From Weissella sagaensis (lineage in GTDB: Bacteria; Bacillota; Bacilli; Lactobacillales; Lactobacillaceae): 64,000 bases of DNA. The stretch covers positions 1-64,000 of the forward strand of contig NZ_BJDT01000010.1 in assembly GCF_005405285.1 (NCBI RefSeq), given 5' to 3'. The notes below the pieces were generated by a model. The model was not told the origin of the DNA. It ran no database searches and saw only the letters and a list, made by a program, of their open reading frames with translations. Positions 55,572-64,000 of the stretch are shown here, one piece after another. Positions within the stretch are counted from its first letter, which is position 1. Each line of letters opens with the position of its first letter. A program made the position numbers and the translations under genes.

Positions 55572-55622
55572 AAAAAGCGCCAGGTATAATGATTTAAAAT
55601 CAATTATACCTGGCGCTTTTTT
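55572..55622. terminator. Bidirectional terminator between veg and the CorC-like gene
   Basis: AAAAAAGCGCCAGGTATAAT and its complement form a long stem with one mismatch, flanked by T runs on both strands. Confidence 0.92.
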
Positions 55623-55628
55623 ATTATT

Positions 55629-56972
55629 TTATTCTGCTTTGTTTAATCGCACAATTTCAAATTCATTAATATAAGCATCCTTAAAATCAAGTGGCTTAAT
55701 TGCAAAATCTGCCAACTCAACCGTGTCACCACCTTTAATATCAGGGAATTGTTCCAAAATAAATCCAGTTAGCGTGACCATATCTGATTTATCAAATGCT
55801 TTAATATCCGTCTTAAAATAACGTTCAAAATCATAAACTGTCATTTTTCCAGATACTTTATAATGCATTTGTTGTTGATTATCTGTTCCCAATTTTTCAA
55901 CTAAATCATCAACCACCCAGTCAACTTCGTCTCGAACTGAGCCAAAAAGTTCTTCATAAATATCTTTATCTGTAATAATACCAGATGTGCCACCATACTC
56001 ATCTTTGACAACAATCATCGGTGTTCGTTTTGAAATCATCAATTTCAAAACATCTTGGATTGGCATATTTTCAGGTACAGTTGGCATATTACGAATTATC
56101 TTTCGTACAGGTACGGTACGATCGATTTCTGCTTGACGCATAATATCGTAATTAAATACGTAACCTAAAATTTTATCTTTGTCACCATCAGCAACAACTG
56201 GGAAACGTGAATGTTTTGTTTCAAAATAAGCATGCAATGCGTCATCAATATCACTTCTAACATCGACGACAAATAATTGCGTACGATCAATCATAATATC
56301 ATTTGCAACCTTATCATTCATTTCAAATGCGCGTTCCATAAAGACATAATCTTCATTTTGCAATTGACCTAAACGAGCCGCATTACGTGATAAGCTCAAA
56401 ATTTCTGCTTCTGAATAAACTTCATTATCTTCAGATGCTGTGCGTAACCCTAGTAAGTGCGTAAATCCAGTTGCGGACTTGTTCAACAACCACACAAATG
56501 GATAAAATAGCACATGGAATAGGCGCAATGGCCCTGAAACGAACAAAGCTACCTTAACTGGGAATTCAATTGATACATTTTTAGGTACCAACTCCGTTAG
56601 GACAACCTCAATATAAGTCAACAATATCAACGCAATAACTGATGCAATCGCTGCTGAACTAGGCCCTGTCATTTCTTTTAAGAAACCACCAGCTAATAGT
56701 AAGTGGGCAATTGTTTCTTCACCCATCCAACCTAATAACAAACCAGTCACTGTAATACCAACTTGGGTCGTTGATAAATACTCGTTTAAATTATCAACCA
56801 TGTGAATCGTTGTTGCGATCTTGCGTGATGGTCGTTCACGTGCCTCTTGTAGTTCTACTAATGCACTTCTTCTAACCTTCACTAGCGCAAATTCAGCAGA
56901 AACACATAACGCCGCAAATATTAACACCAAGATTATCACAATAATTGATATGATAAATCTTCCTTCACTCAA
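55629..56972 (-). CDS. CNNM/CorC-family membrane protein (paralogue 1)
   Basis: 447-aa protein: N-terminal CNNM (DUF21) membrane domain (about 1-190, VSAEFALVKVRRSALVEL and STTQVGITVTGLLLGWMGEE), a CBS pair (about 205-330), then a CorC_HlyC domain (about 350-440). Relatives export Mg2+ or affect Mg2+/Co2+ resistance. The start is TTG with AGGA 8 bases before. It follows the homologous gene at 57163-58530; the two share about the same length and motifs, indicating a tandem duplication. Confidence 0.9.
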   Translation of the reverse strand: MSEGRFIISIIVIILVLIFAALCVSAEFALVKVRRSALVELQEARERPSRKIATTIHMVDNLNEYLSTTQVGITVTGLLLGWMGEETIAHLLLAGGFLKEMTGPSSAAIASVIALILLTYIEVVLTELVPKNVSIEFPVKVALFVSGPLRLFHVLFYPFVWLLNKSATGFTHLLGLRTASEDNEVYSEAEILSLSRNAARLGQLQNEDYVFMERAFEMNDKVANDIMIDRTQLFVVDVRSDIDDALHAYFETKHSRFPVVADGDKDKILGYVFNYDIMRQAEIDRTVPVRKIIRNMPTVPENMPIQDVLKLMISKRTPMIVVKDEYGGTSGIITDKDIYEELFGSVRDEVDWVVDDLVEKLGTDNQQQMHYKVSGKMTVYDFERYFKTDIKAFDKSDMVTLTGFILEQFPDIKGGDTVELADFAIKPLDFKDAYINEFEIVRLNKAE

Positions 56973-57087
56973 ATTAATTTCCTACTTTCAAATATAATGG
57001 TATCGATTATCCATATTATATCAAACTTTATCATATGTGTTGATAACAGGTTATAACACTTATTAAACCTAATATTTGGACAATTTG

Positions 57088-57134
57088 ATAAAAGCGCTAC
57101 TAAATTCTATCCGGAGAATTTAGTAGCGCTTTTA
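57088..57134 (-). terminator. Terminator between the CorC-like paralogues
   Basis: AAAAGCGCTACTAAATTCT pairs perfectly with its complement around a 6-base loop. Each paralogue is therefore its own unit. Confidence 0.88.
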
Positions 57135-57162
57135 TTTTATCAAAAAACATCAATCATTAATC

Positions 57163-58530
57163 TTAATGTTTTTCATCATCATTATCTGCTATATCAATCT
57201 CTGATTCTGGAAAAGCAACAACTTCAAATTTTTCAATGTACGCATCTTTAAAATCAAGTGCTGTAATCTCAAAGTTAGCAATACGAATAGCTTGGCCAAC
57301 ATGGAAATCTGGATGTTCATCCAACACATAACCAGTCAAAGTCACCTTTTCTGATTTTTCAAAAGATTTAAGTTCAGTCTTAAAGAATCGCTCAAAATCA
57401 TATAACGTCATTTTTCCGGATACACGATAATGCATATTGCCTGCATCATCTGATCCCATCTTCTCGACCATATCATCAGCCACATCATCAATTTCATCAC
57501 GAACAGAACCAAATAGTTCCTCATAAATATCTTTGTCCGTCACAATACCTGATGTACCACCAAATTCGTCTTTAACCACAACAATCGGTGCACGGTGTTC
57601 AATCATCTCTTGTAGCACTTCCGTAATAGGTTGTGTTTCAGAAACAACTGGCAAATTACGTAAGACTGTTCTAATTGGTGCATCTGGACTAATTCGTCCC
57701 TGACGTACCAAATCATATGAAAAGACATAGCCTAAAATCTTATCTTTATCATTATCTGCAACAACTGGAATTCGTGAAAACTTTTCTTCCAAATATAAGT
57801 TTAAGGCATCAGCAATCGTTTCTGTCACATCCACAACCGTCAATTGTGTACGATCAATCATAATATCCAAAGCTTCTTTATCATTCATCGCAAAAGCACG
57901 CTTCATGAATGTCAAATCTTCTTCATCCAATTCACCAGCATCTGCCGCATCCTTTGACAAAGATAAAATTTCAGCTTCTGAATAAATATCTTCATCTGGA
58001 TGGGCATTGAACCCTAACATTTTTGTAAAGAATGCAGCTGCACGATCAAATAGCCAAATTAATGGGAACAAAACAACGTGGAAAAACATTACAGGTCTAA
58101 CAATGGCCAACAACATTTTAACAGGTTGATCAATCGCAATATTCTTTGGGACCAAATCAGTAAACACTGCGTGGATAAATGTAAAGATCAAAATAGCCGC
58201 AATTGATGATACACTATGTGCAATTGCAGGTGGTAAAATTTCAGCATTAATAATTAATGTTGCAATAAAATCTTCACCCAGCCAACCTAAAATCAATGAG
58301 GTTAGTGTAATACCAACTTGTGCAGTTGATAGATATTCTGATAAATGATCCAACATGTGCAACGCATGCCCTACTTTGGCAGACGGCTTTTCACGAGCCT
58401 CTTGCATCGCACGTAATGAACTTGGACGTACTTTAACCAATGAATACTCTGTTAAAGTAAACAGAATAGCTAGCAACAAAATAATAATAATAATCACCAA
58501 ATTAGTGATAATAGACGGACCGGAATCCAT
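57163..58530 (-). CDS. CNNM/CorC-family membrane protein (paralogue 2)
   Basis: 455-aa homologue of the preceding protein with CNNM helices (EYSLVKVRPSSLRAMQEARE, LSTAQVGITLTSLILGWLGED), CBS pair (RTQLTVVDVTETIADALNLYLEEKF region) and CorC_HlyC domain, plus an acidic C-terminal extension (SEIDIADNDDEKH). The ATG of MDSGPSIITN is chosen, behind AGAAGG. Probable Mg2+ or divalent-cation homeostasis; inferred from family only. Confidence 0.9.
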   Translation of the reverse strand: MDSGPSIITNLVIIIIILLLAILFTLTEYSLVKVRPSSLRAMQEAREKPSAKVGHALHMLDHLSEYLSTAQVGITLTSLILGWLGEDFIATLIINAEILPPAIAHSVSSIAAILIFTFIHAVFTDLVPKNIAIDQPVKMLLAIVRPVMFFHVVLFPLIWLFDRAAAFFTKMLGFNAHPDEDIYSEAEILSLSKDAADAGELDEEDLTFMKRAFAMNDKEALDIMIDRTQLTVVDVTETIADALNLYLEEKFSRIPVVADNDKDKILGYVFSYDLVRQGRISPDAPIRTVLRNLPVVSETQPITEVLQEMIEHRAPIVVVKDEFGGTSGIVTDKDIYEELFGSVRDEIDDVADDMVEKMGSDDAGNMHYRVSGKMTLYDFERFFKTELKSFEKSEKVTLTGYVLDEHPDFHVGQAIRIANFEITALDFKDAYIEKFEVVAFPESEIDIADNDDEKH

Positions 58531-58580
58531 GACATACCTTCTTTCAAAATTAGTTCTAAACACAATTATAGCAAATTTCG

Positions 58581-59477
58581 TTACTTACTGTATACACTAT
58601 ATTTAACTAGTGAATTATGTAAATTAATAAATTCTTCTAGTGATAACTTTTCAGCGCGAATACGTGGATCAATCCCCACATTTTCTAAGGCAGCAGTAAG
58701 TTTTTCTTTCATCACATCATCTTTACCAAATGCTGTAATTAAATTGTTCCATAATGTTTTACGTCGCATGGTAAAACCAACTTTAAACAAATTAAATAAT
58801 TGTTGCTCATTATGTGGTAATACTTGCAATGGTTCACGTGGCGTTAATGAAATAATCGCTGAATCCACATTAGGATTTGGCACAAATGCCGTTCTTGAAA
58901 CCGTAAAAGCCAACGTCGCATTCATTCGATATTGTACAGCTAAAGTTAATGACCCATAATCCTTAGTCCCTACTTCAGCTGATAAACGACTCGCCACTTC
59001 TTTTTGCATCATGACAACAATATTATCAAATTTCACATCTGACTGAAGCACTTGCATTAAGATAGGTGTGGTAATGTAATATGGTAAATTAGCAACTAGC
59101 TTCAAGGGCGCATTCGGATCACTAAAATGCGCTTTAATTTCAGATTCCAAATCAACCTTTAAAATATCTTGATTAACAATCATTACATTATCGTAAGGTG
59201 CCATCGTATGATCTAAAACTGGTATCAAACGGTCATCAATTTCAAATGCTAATACTTCTTTTGCTGATCGCGCCAATTGCTCTGTTAGAGCACCTATACC
59301 CGGTCCGATCTCAATAACATTATCCGTATCCTTCACTTCTCCAGCTGCAACAATGTTTTTCAATATATTAATATCTGTCAAAAAATTTTGACCCAAAGAT
59401 TTTTTTGTATTAATGCCAAAACTATTCATAATGGCTTGCGTACGCATTGGCGTCGCAATATCTGGCACATCTGTCAT
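58581..59477 (-). CDS. rsmA: 16S rRNA dimethyladenosine transferase
   Basis: KsgA. Dimethylates A1518 and A1519 of 16S rRNA (helix 45) with SAM. 298 aa; SAM-binding motif VIEIGPGIGALTEQLA, catalytic NLPYYITTPIL, and KKSLGQNFLTD near the N-terminus; C-terminal helical domain with AEKLSLEEFINLHN. Its start overlaps the rnmV stop by 4 bp, the usual tatD-rnmV-ksgA operon. Confidence 0.97.
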   Translation of the reverse strand: MTDVPDIATPMRTQAIMNSFGINTKKSLGQNFLTDINILKNIVAAGEVKDTDNVIEIGPGIGALTEQLARSAKEVLAFEIDDRLIPVLDHTMAPYDNVMIVNQDILKVDLESEIKAHFSDPNAPLKLVANLPYYITTPILMQVLQSDVKFDNIVVMMQKEVASRLSAEVGTKDYGSLTLAVQYRMNATLAFTVSRTAFVPNPNVDSAIISLTPREPLQVLPHNEQQLFNLFKVGFTMRRKTLWNNLITAFGKDDVMKEKLTAALENVGIDPRIRAEKLSLEEFINLHNSLVKYSVYSK

Positions 59478-60040
59478 TCTTTTTCCTCATCTAATTCATT
59501 TAAAACCGTTAATAAATTTTTCTTTTTAATACCAAACATTATCAAACGATTCATTAATTGTTTACCGTTCACATATCCTAAATTCATTGCTTCAGAAATA
59601 TATTCACGACGCTTGGCTGCACCCTGACCAGCAACTAATCCTAATTGCCGTAAATCCGCCATCGTAATATCCGTTGTTATTGCTGCTGCTGTTTTCGGTG
59701 TATAAACTGCTTGTAACGCCGTTTGCAATACAGCAGGTGTCGCATATTCAATGCCTAAACTATGATGCTTAATTTGTCGACCAGCTTCATCTTTAGTCAA
59801 AAAAGCATGTTTTGCATTGGGCACCACACTACTGATAATTTTTCTTAATCGCTCACCATTAAAATCAGGGTCAGTAAAAACAATCACACCACGATTAATT
59901 GCAGCTTGTTTAATAGCGGCTATTGTTTGTTCGCTAAGTGCTGACCCGTTCGTTTCAATGGTATCTGCACTAACTGCATGTCTTAATGCTTCAGTGTCTG
60001 CACGCCCTTCTACAACAATCACTTCTTTAATTTTCATCAT
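59474..60040 (-). CDS. rnmV: Ribonuclease M5
   Basis: Toprim-domain endonuclease that matures 5S rRNA. 188 aa with VVEGRADTEALRHAV (catalytic Glu), VFTDPDFNGERLRK (Asp-x-Asp) and a C-terminal helical half with the RREYISEAMNLGYVNGKQLMNRL segment. Overlaps tatD by 4 bp and ksgA by 4 bp. Confidence 0.95.
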   Translation of the reverse strand: MMKIKEVIVVEGRADTEALRHAVSADTIETNGSALSEQTIAAIKQAAINRGVIVFTDPDFNGERLRKIISSVVPNAKHAFLTKDEAGRQIKHHSLGIEYATPAVLQTALQAVYTPKTAAAITTDITMADLRQLGLVAGQGAAKRREYISEAMNLGYVNGKQLMNRLIMFGIKKKNLLTVLNELDEEKE

Positions 60041-60849
60041 TTAACTTGGTCTAAATGCCATAGCCGACGTGCATTATTTGTTGTAATTTTGGCTACTTCA
60101 TCATAGCTTTTACCCAATAATTCAGCAATATAATCAATAATATAATGTACATACATTGGTTCATTAGGCTTACCACGCATAGGTGTTGGTGCTAAATAAG
60201 GTGCGTCCGTTTCCACTAATAAACGATCCAGTGGTACTGACTTAAGTGTCTCTTGCACATCCTTTGCGTTTTTAAACGTTGCAATTCCTGAGAATGAAAT
60301 ATACATCCCCAAATCAAGAAACTGCTTAGCTTCTTCTGGTGTACCAGTAAACGAATGCATAACACCGCCAAATTCCTCAACATGTGCATCTTTTAATGTT
60401 TGATACGTATCTGCCGTGGCATTACGTGTATGTACTGTGACAGGCAAATTAAACTCACGAGCTAATGTTAATTGCTGTATAAAAGCCTTTTTTTGTTCAT
60501 CAGCTGATGGATTATCATCCCAATAATAATCCAACCCGGTCTCACCAACACCAATAACCGCATCATCTTGTAATTGTTTGCGGAATGTTGCTAATGCTTC
60601 ATCATTCATTTCCAAAATATCTTCTGGCTGCCAACCAATAACCGCATGCATACCTTCAAAATCATGAGCTAACTGAATAGCTCGTTCATTAGATTGCGTG
60701 TCATAACCAATAATATTCATTTCTACAATGCTAAATTCAGTTGCTCTACCAAAATAAGCTGGCACATCATGCCAAAACGTATCATCATTTAGATGTGTAT
60801 GGGTATCATAGCCGTCAGCGCGGCGTTGCCCAGATTTATAAATCGCCAT
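60037..60849 (-). CDS. tatD: TatD family hydrolase
   Basis: 270-aa metal-dependent hydrolase with DNase activity in relatives. Metal ligands are visible in YDTHTHLND, GVGETGLDYYWDD, TVHTRNA, MHSFTGTPEE and LVETDAPYLAPTP. First gene of the tatD-rnmV-ksgA operon, with AAGGAG upstream. metG, its usual upstream neighbour, is separated here by the antiporter gene. Confidence 0.95.
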   Translation of the reverse strand: MAIYKSGQRRADGYDTHTHLNDDTFWHDVPAYFGRATEFSIVEMNIIGYDTQSNERAIQLAHDFEGMHAVIGWQPEDILEMNDEALATFRKQLQDDAVIGVGETGLDYYWDDNPSADEQKKAFIQQLTLAREFNLPVTVHTRNATADTYQTLKDAHVEEFGGVMHSFTGTPEEAKQFLDLGMYISFSGIATFKNAKDVQETLKSVPLDRLLVETDAPYLAPTPMRGKPNEPMYVHYIIDYIAELLGKSYDEVAKITTNNARRLWHLDQVK

Positions 60850-61026
60850 TTTTACTCCTTGATTAATTTTTTTATACGGTTTAATCTTTGTTATTTTTAA
60901 TCTATTTCATTCTAGCAAATGATTCAAAAAAAGCCAAAAAACACTTATATAATCATCTATTAAGCATAACATGCCACCATTAATATTTCATTTTTAAAAT
61001 AGCTTTTCTCTTAATAAATCGGTTTT

Positions 61027-61066
61027 AAAAAACAGCAAATCATCAATATCGGATAATTTACTGTTA
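61027..61066 (-). terminator. Terminator of the antiporter gene
   Basis: On the minus strand AACAGTAAATTATCC pairs with GATGATTTGCTGTT (mismatches), followed by TTTTTT. The rest of 60850-61113 is AT-rich without a gene. Confidence 0.7.
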
Positions 61067-61113
61067 TGACAGATAAGATAGTTATATTTTATGCCAAATT
61101 TATTTAGTTTCAC

Positions 61114-63060
61114 TTATTCGCTACTAATATTTGCCAATAAAATAGCCTGTGAATTAATTACTTCATCATAGAGCTCTTTTAACAACTCTGCATCTGCGTC
61201 ACCTTGTGTTCGCTGTTGTTCAATATAATTTAATTCTTCTTGTAATGCATTTAGGAAAACCTGTTGCTCATCATCGGAATTAATTTTTTGATTTTGTAGC
61301 ATTGCTTGTTGATGAGAATAAGCATATCGTAGCGCAATCATATCTCTTGCATTCATATCTTGTTTTGATAATTGATTCATATACGTCGTCATACCATCAT
61401 TAATAATGTTCATCACTTCATCAACACTATTTTGATGACTATGATAACTATCTTGATGGTTAGCTACCCGATGTTTAATTATTCTGACAGTTAACTTTCG
61501 CCAAATATGGCGTCGATGTTTACCAAATTTACCAAAACCATTTTGCAATGATTGCATCCGGTTATAAAGTTGCAGCGCTTCATCGGATATACGATTTTCA
61601 TCAATCGCTTGCGCCATTGCTTGGTCTGCTACTTTATATAACGTCCGATAAGCCTTTTTACGACTAGCATCATTTAATTGTTCATTACCATAACCTAATT
61701 GATTTTTTAACTGTTGCATAACAGTCGCCTTAATTGTTTGCGCTACATCTGCATGGCTAACATATGTCATCGCAGCATTGACCATTTCTGTATGATTTTT
61801 TTGGTACGTATCTGCATCATATAAAGGTGCTAAACGATTTAAAATTCTTGGTAATAAGATAACTGGTACTAATAAACTTAATATAATAACAGTTGATGCA
61901 ATTAACAATAAATCATTACGTTCTGTAAATGCAGCACCATTACTTAATGTTAATGGTAATGAGAATGCCATCGACATTGTCACGGCACCATGAACACCAC
62001 CAATAGCAAAGACCAAACCATCACGTTTCGTATATGGTTTGTTGCCAAATCGACCACTATAACGAATTGCGAGATAACGACATAGCGTCATCACGACATA
62101 TAATAAAATACCAATAGCAATCAATGCCACCCAAGTTCTAACCGGTTGTAGAATATAAACCTTTGCTACACTAACTAAAGATGTCCCTAGTAAAATGAAC
62201 ACCAAACCATTTAAAATCTGCGATACAATATCAGTCAATTGGCCCGTTAAATGGTTAAGCTTTGGATCCATAAATTGCGTATGCTGTTGTTCAATATTAG
62301 ACATAACCCCCATCACAACAACTGCAATAATACCCGAAACACCAAAAACATGCTCTGCAATACCAAATACAACAATTGGTGCTAGAAAGTACATCAAAAC
62401 ATGAGCAACCGTATCATCAAATTCAGCCTTCAGTAAATGTTGACGAACATAAATGAAAATAAAGCTAGCAATAAAACCAGCAATCACGCCACCCACTGCT
62501 ACTACCAAAAACTCACTAAACCCATGTATAAATGAAAAAGTTCCCGTATTCATCCATAGAATTGCTAGCTCTAAAATAACTAACCCTGTCGCATCATTAA
62601 ACAACGATTCTAAACTCAAAGAACGTTTAACATCTTTAGGCATATCTAACCCATTCGTAACTGATTCTAAAGCAGTCGCATCAGTCGGTGTTACGATTGC
62701 TGCTAATGCTAGCGAGAATGGTAACGCCCAACCAATTGCGACGTGCCCAACGGTCATCAAAATAACGACCGTTACAATAGCTAAAATACCTGCTAACTCA
62801 ATAATTGATTTAAAATGTTTTGAAATTAATTTAGCTTGAGTACGTTGCCCTTCATAAAACAATAATGGTGCAATCACTAGCATCATAAACCATTCTGGAT
62901 TTAACATAATCACATAATGATTAATAACCGGGACGATAGCTAATAATATACCACCTACGATTTGCCACAAAGCTTGCGGAATTTTCGGAAATGCTTGCGT
63001 TAAAAAATTAGCAATAATGATTGCAACACATACGTAAGCTAATGCATAAAAAATTATCAT
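61114..63060 (-). CDS. Na+/H+ antiporter, CPA1 type
   Basis: 648-aa protein with about 12 helices (1-405) and a long hydrophilic, helical C-terminal domain (410-648). Conserved transport motifs: TPTDATALESV, LESLFNDATGLVILELAILW (the Asn-Asp pair) and GIIAVVVMGVM. It likely extrudes Na+ or K+ for protons. The ribosome binding site is AGGAGG. It sits between metG and tatD, with terminators on both sides, as an insertion in a conserved gene pair. Confidence 0.92.
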   Translation of the reverse strand: MIIFYALAYVCVAIIIANFLTQAFPKIPQALWQIVGGILLAIVPVINHYVIMLNPEWFMMLVIAPLLFYEGQRTQAKLISKHFKSIIELAGILAIVTVVILMTVGHVAIGWALPFSLALAAIVTPTDATALESVTNGLDMPKDVKRSLSLESLFNDATGLVILELAILWMNTGTFSFIHGFSEFLVVAVGGVIAGFIASFIFIYVRQHLLKAEFDDTVAHVLMYFLAPIVVFGIAEHVFGVSGIIAVVVMGVMSNIEQQHTQFMDPKLNHLTGQLTDIVSQILNGLVFILLGTSLVSVAKVYILQPVRTWVALIAIGILLYVVMTLCRYLAIRYSGRFGNKPYTKRDGLVFAIGGVHGAVTMSMAFSLPLTLSNGAAFTERNDLLLIASTVIILSLLVPVILLPRILNRLAPLYDADTYQKNHTEMVNAAMTYVSHADVAQTIKATVMQQLKNQLGYGNEQLNDASRKKAYRTLYKVADQAMAQAIDENRISDEALQLYNRMQSLQNGFGKFGKHRRHIWRKLTVRIIKHRVANHQDSYHSHQNSVDEVMNIINDGMTTYMNQLSKQDMNARDMIALRYAYSHQQAMLQNQKINSDDEQQVFLNALQEELNYIEQQRTQGDADAELLKELYDEVINSQAILLANISSE

Positions 63061-63089
63061 CTGATAGTATCCTCCTTTTACATTGCTTA

Positions 63090-63124
63090 AAAATAAAGGA
63101 TTGAGATTATAATCTCAATCCTTT
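63090..63124 (-). terminator. Terminator of metG
   Basis: AAAGGATTGAGATT is part of a perfect 30-bp palindrome (63095-63124) with ATTTTTAAG following on the minus strand, 25 bp after the metG stop. Confidence 0.85.
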
Positions 63125-63148
63125 ATGCATGACTTGATTGACTACTAA

Positions 63149-64000
63149 TTAGCCAAGTTCTGATCCTGCTTCAATTTCATCTGGCAAGATTGATAAGGTA
63201 ACCTTACCATCTTTTTCAGCTGAAAGAAGCATTCCTTCAGAAAGTTCCCCCATCATCTTACGAGGCTTTAAGTTGGCAACATAAGCAACCTTTTTACCAA
63301 CTAATGTCGTATATTCTGGATAAAACTTCTTAATACCTGACAAAATTGTTCGACCATCAGCAGAACCATCGTCTAATTTGAAGCGTAATAATTTATTAGA
63401 TTTCTCTACTTCAGACACTTCTTTAATTTCTGCAACACGCAATTCTACCTTTTCAAAATCATCAAAAACAATTTCGTCTTTAGTTGTAATCGTCTTTGGT
63501 GCTGTTGGCTTCGTCATTGAACGTGTTTGCTTACCACCTTGTCCTGTCATATTATCACGAATATAAACAACTTCGGCTTCTACATCAACACGTGGGAAGA
63601 TTGGTTGTCCTTTTAGTACAACATGACCACCTGTTGGTATATCTTCAAAGTTTAATCCGATAATATCAGTATTTGAATCATCCAAACCTAATTGATTGAA
63701 AATGCTTTGTGGTGCTTTCGTCAAAATAGGTTGCAATAGGATAGCAACTACACGTAAAGCAGCTGCTAAATGAGCCATAACTGATGCTAATACTTCTGTT
63801 TGACTATCATCTTTAGCTAACGTCCATGGTGTTGTTTCATCAATATACTTATTAGCACGTGAAATCAATTGCCAGATGTTTGCCAAAGCATCAGCAGTCC
63901 GCATTGCTTGCATATTATCATTATAATTAACAATGACTTCTTGCGCAGTTTCAACAAGATCTTGATCAAAGTCAGTTAAACCAGTATGCAATTCTGGAAT
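63149..64000 (-). CDS. metG: Methionyl-tRNA synthetase, C-terminal part (runs off the window)
   Basis: The frame is open to the right edge, so the catalytic Rossmann domain and HIGH/KMSKS motifs lie outside the window. Visible are the end of the anticodon-binding helical domain (NIWQLISRANKYIDETTPWTLAKD is diagnostic) and the C-terminal tRNA-binding EMAP/TRBD domain (DFEKVELRVAEIKEVSEVEK, KMMGELSEGMLLSAEKDGK). About 283 residues are in the window. Confidence 0.95.
   Translation of the reverse strand: MPELHTGLTDFDQDLVETAQEVIVNYNDNMQAMRTADALANIWQLISRANKYIDETTPWTLAKDDSQTEVLASVMAHLAAALRVVAILLQPILTKAPQSIFNQLGLDDSNTDIIGLNFEDIPTGGHVVLKGQPIFPRVDVEAEVVYIRDNMTGQGGKQTRSMTKPTAPKTITTKDEIVFDDFEKVELRVAEIKEVSEVEKSNKLLRFKLDDGSADGRTILSGIKKFYPEYTTLVGKKVAYVANLKPRKMMGELSEGMLLSAEKDGKVTLSILPDEIEAGSELG

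Overview
The window is a chromosomal segment of an AT-rich, low-GC Gram-positive bacterium. The best guess is a Lactobacillaceae member of the Weissella/Leuconostoc group. This rests on conserved Firmicutes gene order (pth-mfd-flippase-rqcP-divIC-tilS-hpt-ftsH-hslO-lysS-rrn, and metG...tatD-rnmV-ksgA...veg), a KxYKxGKxW signal peptide with an LPETG anchor, and strong AGGAGG ribosome binding sites. Genus level is an inference. Most genes lie on the minus strand. Both conserved blocks normally sit near oriC, so the origin probably lies beyond the right (metG) end and most genes are co-directional with replication.

Layout. 1-235: leader and tandem promoters of an rRNA operon that continues off the left edge. 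0.5-13.5 kb: housekeeping block (lysS, hslO, ftsH, hpt, tilS, divIC, rqcP, flippase, mfd, pth) for translation, proteostasis, purine salvage, division and repair. 13.6-21.3 kb: secreted amidase, TerC-type protein, a YhgE/Pip-like protein with divergent TetR regulator and two operator-like palindromes, a TatD-like hydrolase and a CBS-ACT protein. 21.5-33.4 kb: accessory region with a flippase broken by one stop codon, cytidine deaminase-like protein, AEC transporter, DUF421/DUF3290 pair, an unknown membrane-anchored protein, HAD phosphatase, ribokinase, an IS3-type transposase relic, gene fragments, small membrane proteins and an ABC transporter behind a long leader. 33.5-45.3 kb: MFS exporter, LysM protein, BrkB-like protein, a candidate structured RNA, a PadR-DUF1700-DUF4097 operon with divergent PspC, split ThrE-type exporter, and a phosphonate-type ABC transporter (phnD-C-E-E) followed by a 5'-nucleotidase. 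45.5-53.4 kb: a 2030-residue LPXTG adhesin with twelve 77-residue repeats, and an LCP cell-wall ligase. 53.6-64 kb: dCMP deaminase-thyA, veg, two CNNM/CorC paralogues, ksgA, rnmV, tatD, a Na+/H+ antiporter and the 3' part of metG.

Functional links: dCMP deaminase and thymidylate synthase form a dTMP route; PhnCDEE plus the nucleotidase suggest scavenging of a phosphorus compound; PadR/DUF1700/DUF4097/PspC look like an envelope-stress module. The most unusual observations are an Hsp33 without any cysteine, a candidate structured RNA at 36443-36547, a Phn-type binding protein without a lipobox cysteine, the higher-order repeat of the adhesin, and an ABC-transporter leader with two short peptide ORFs. 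No tRNA gene, CRISPR array or intact mobile element was seen.
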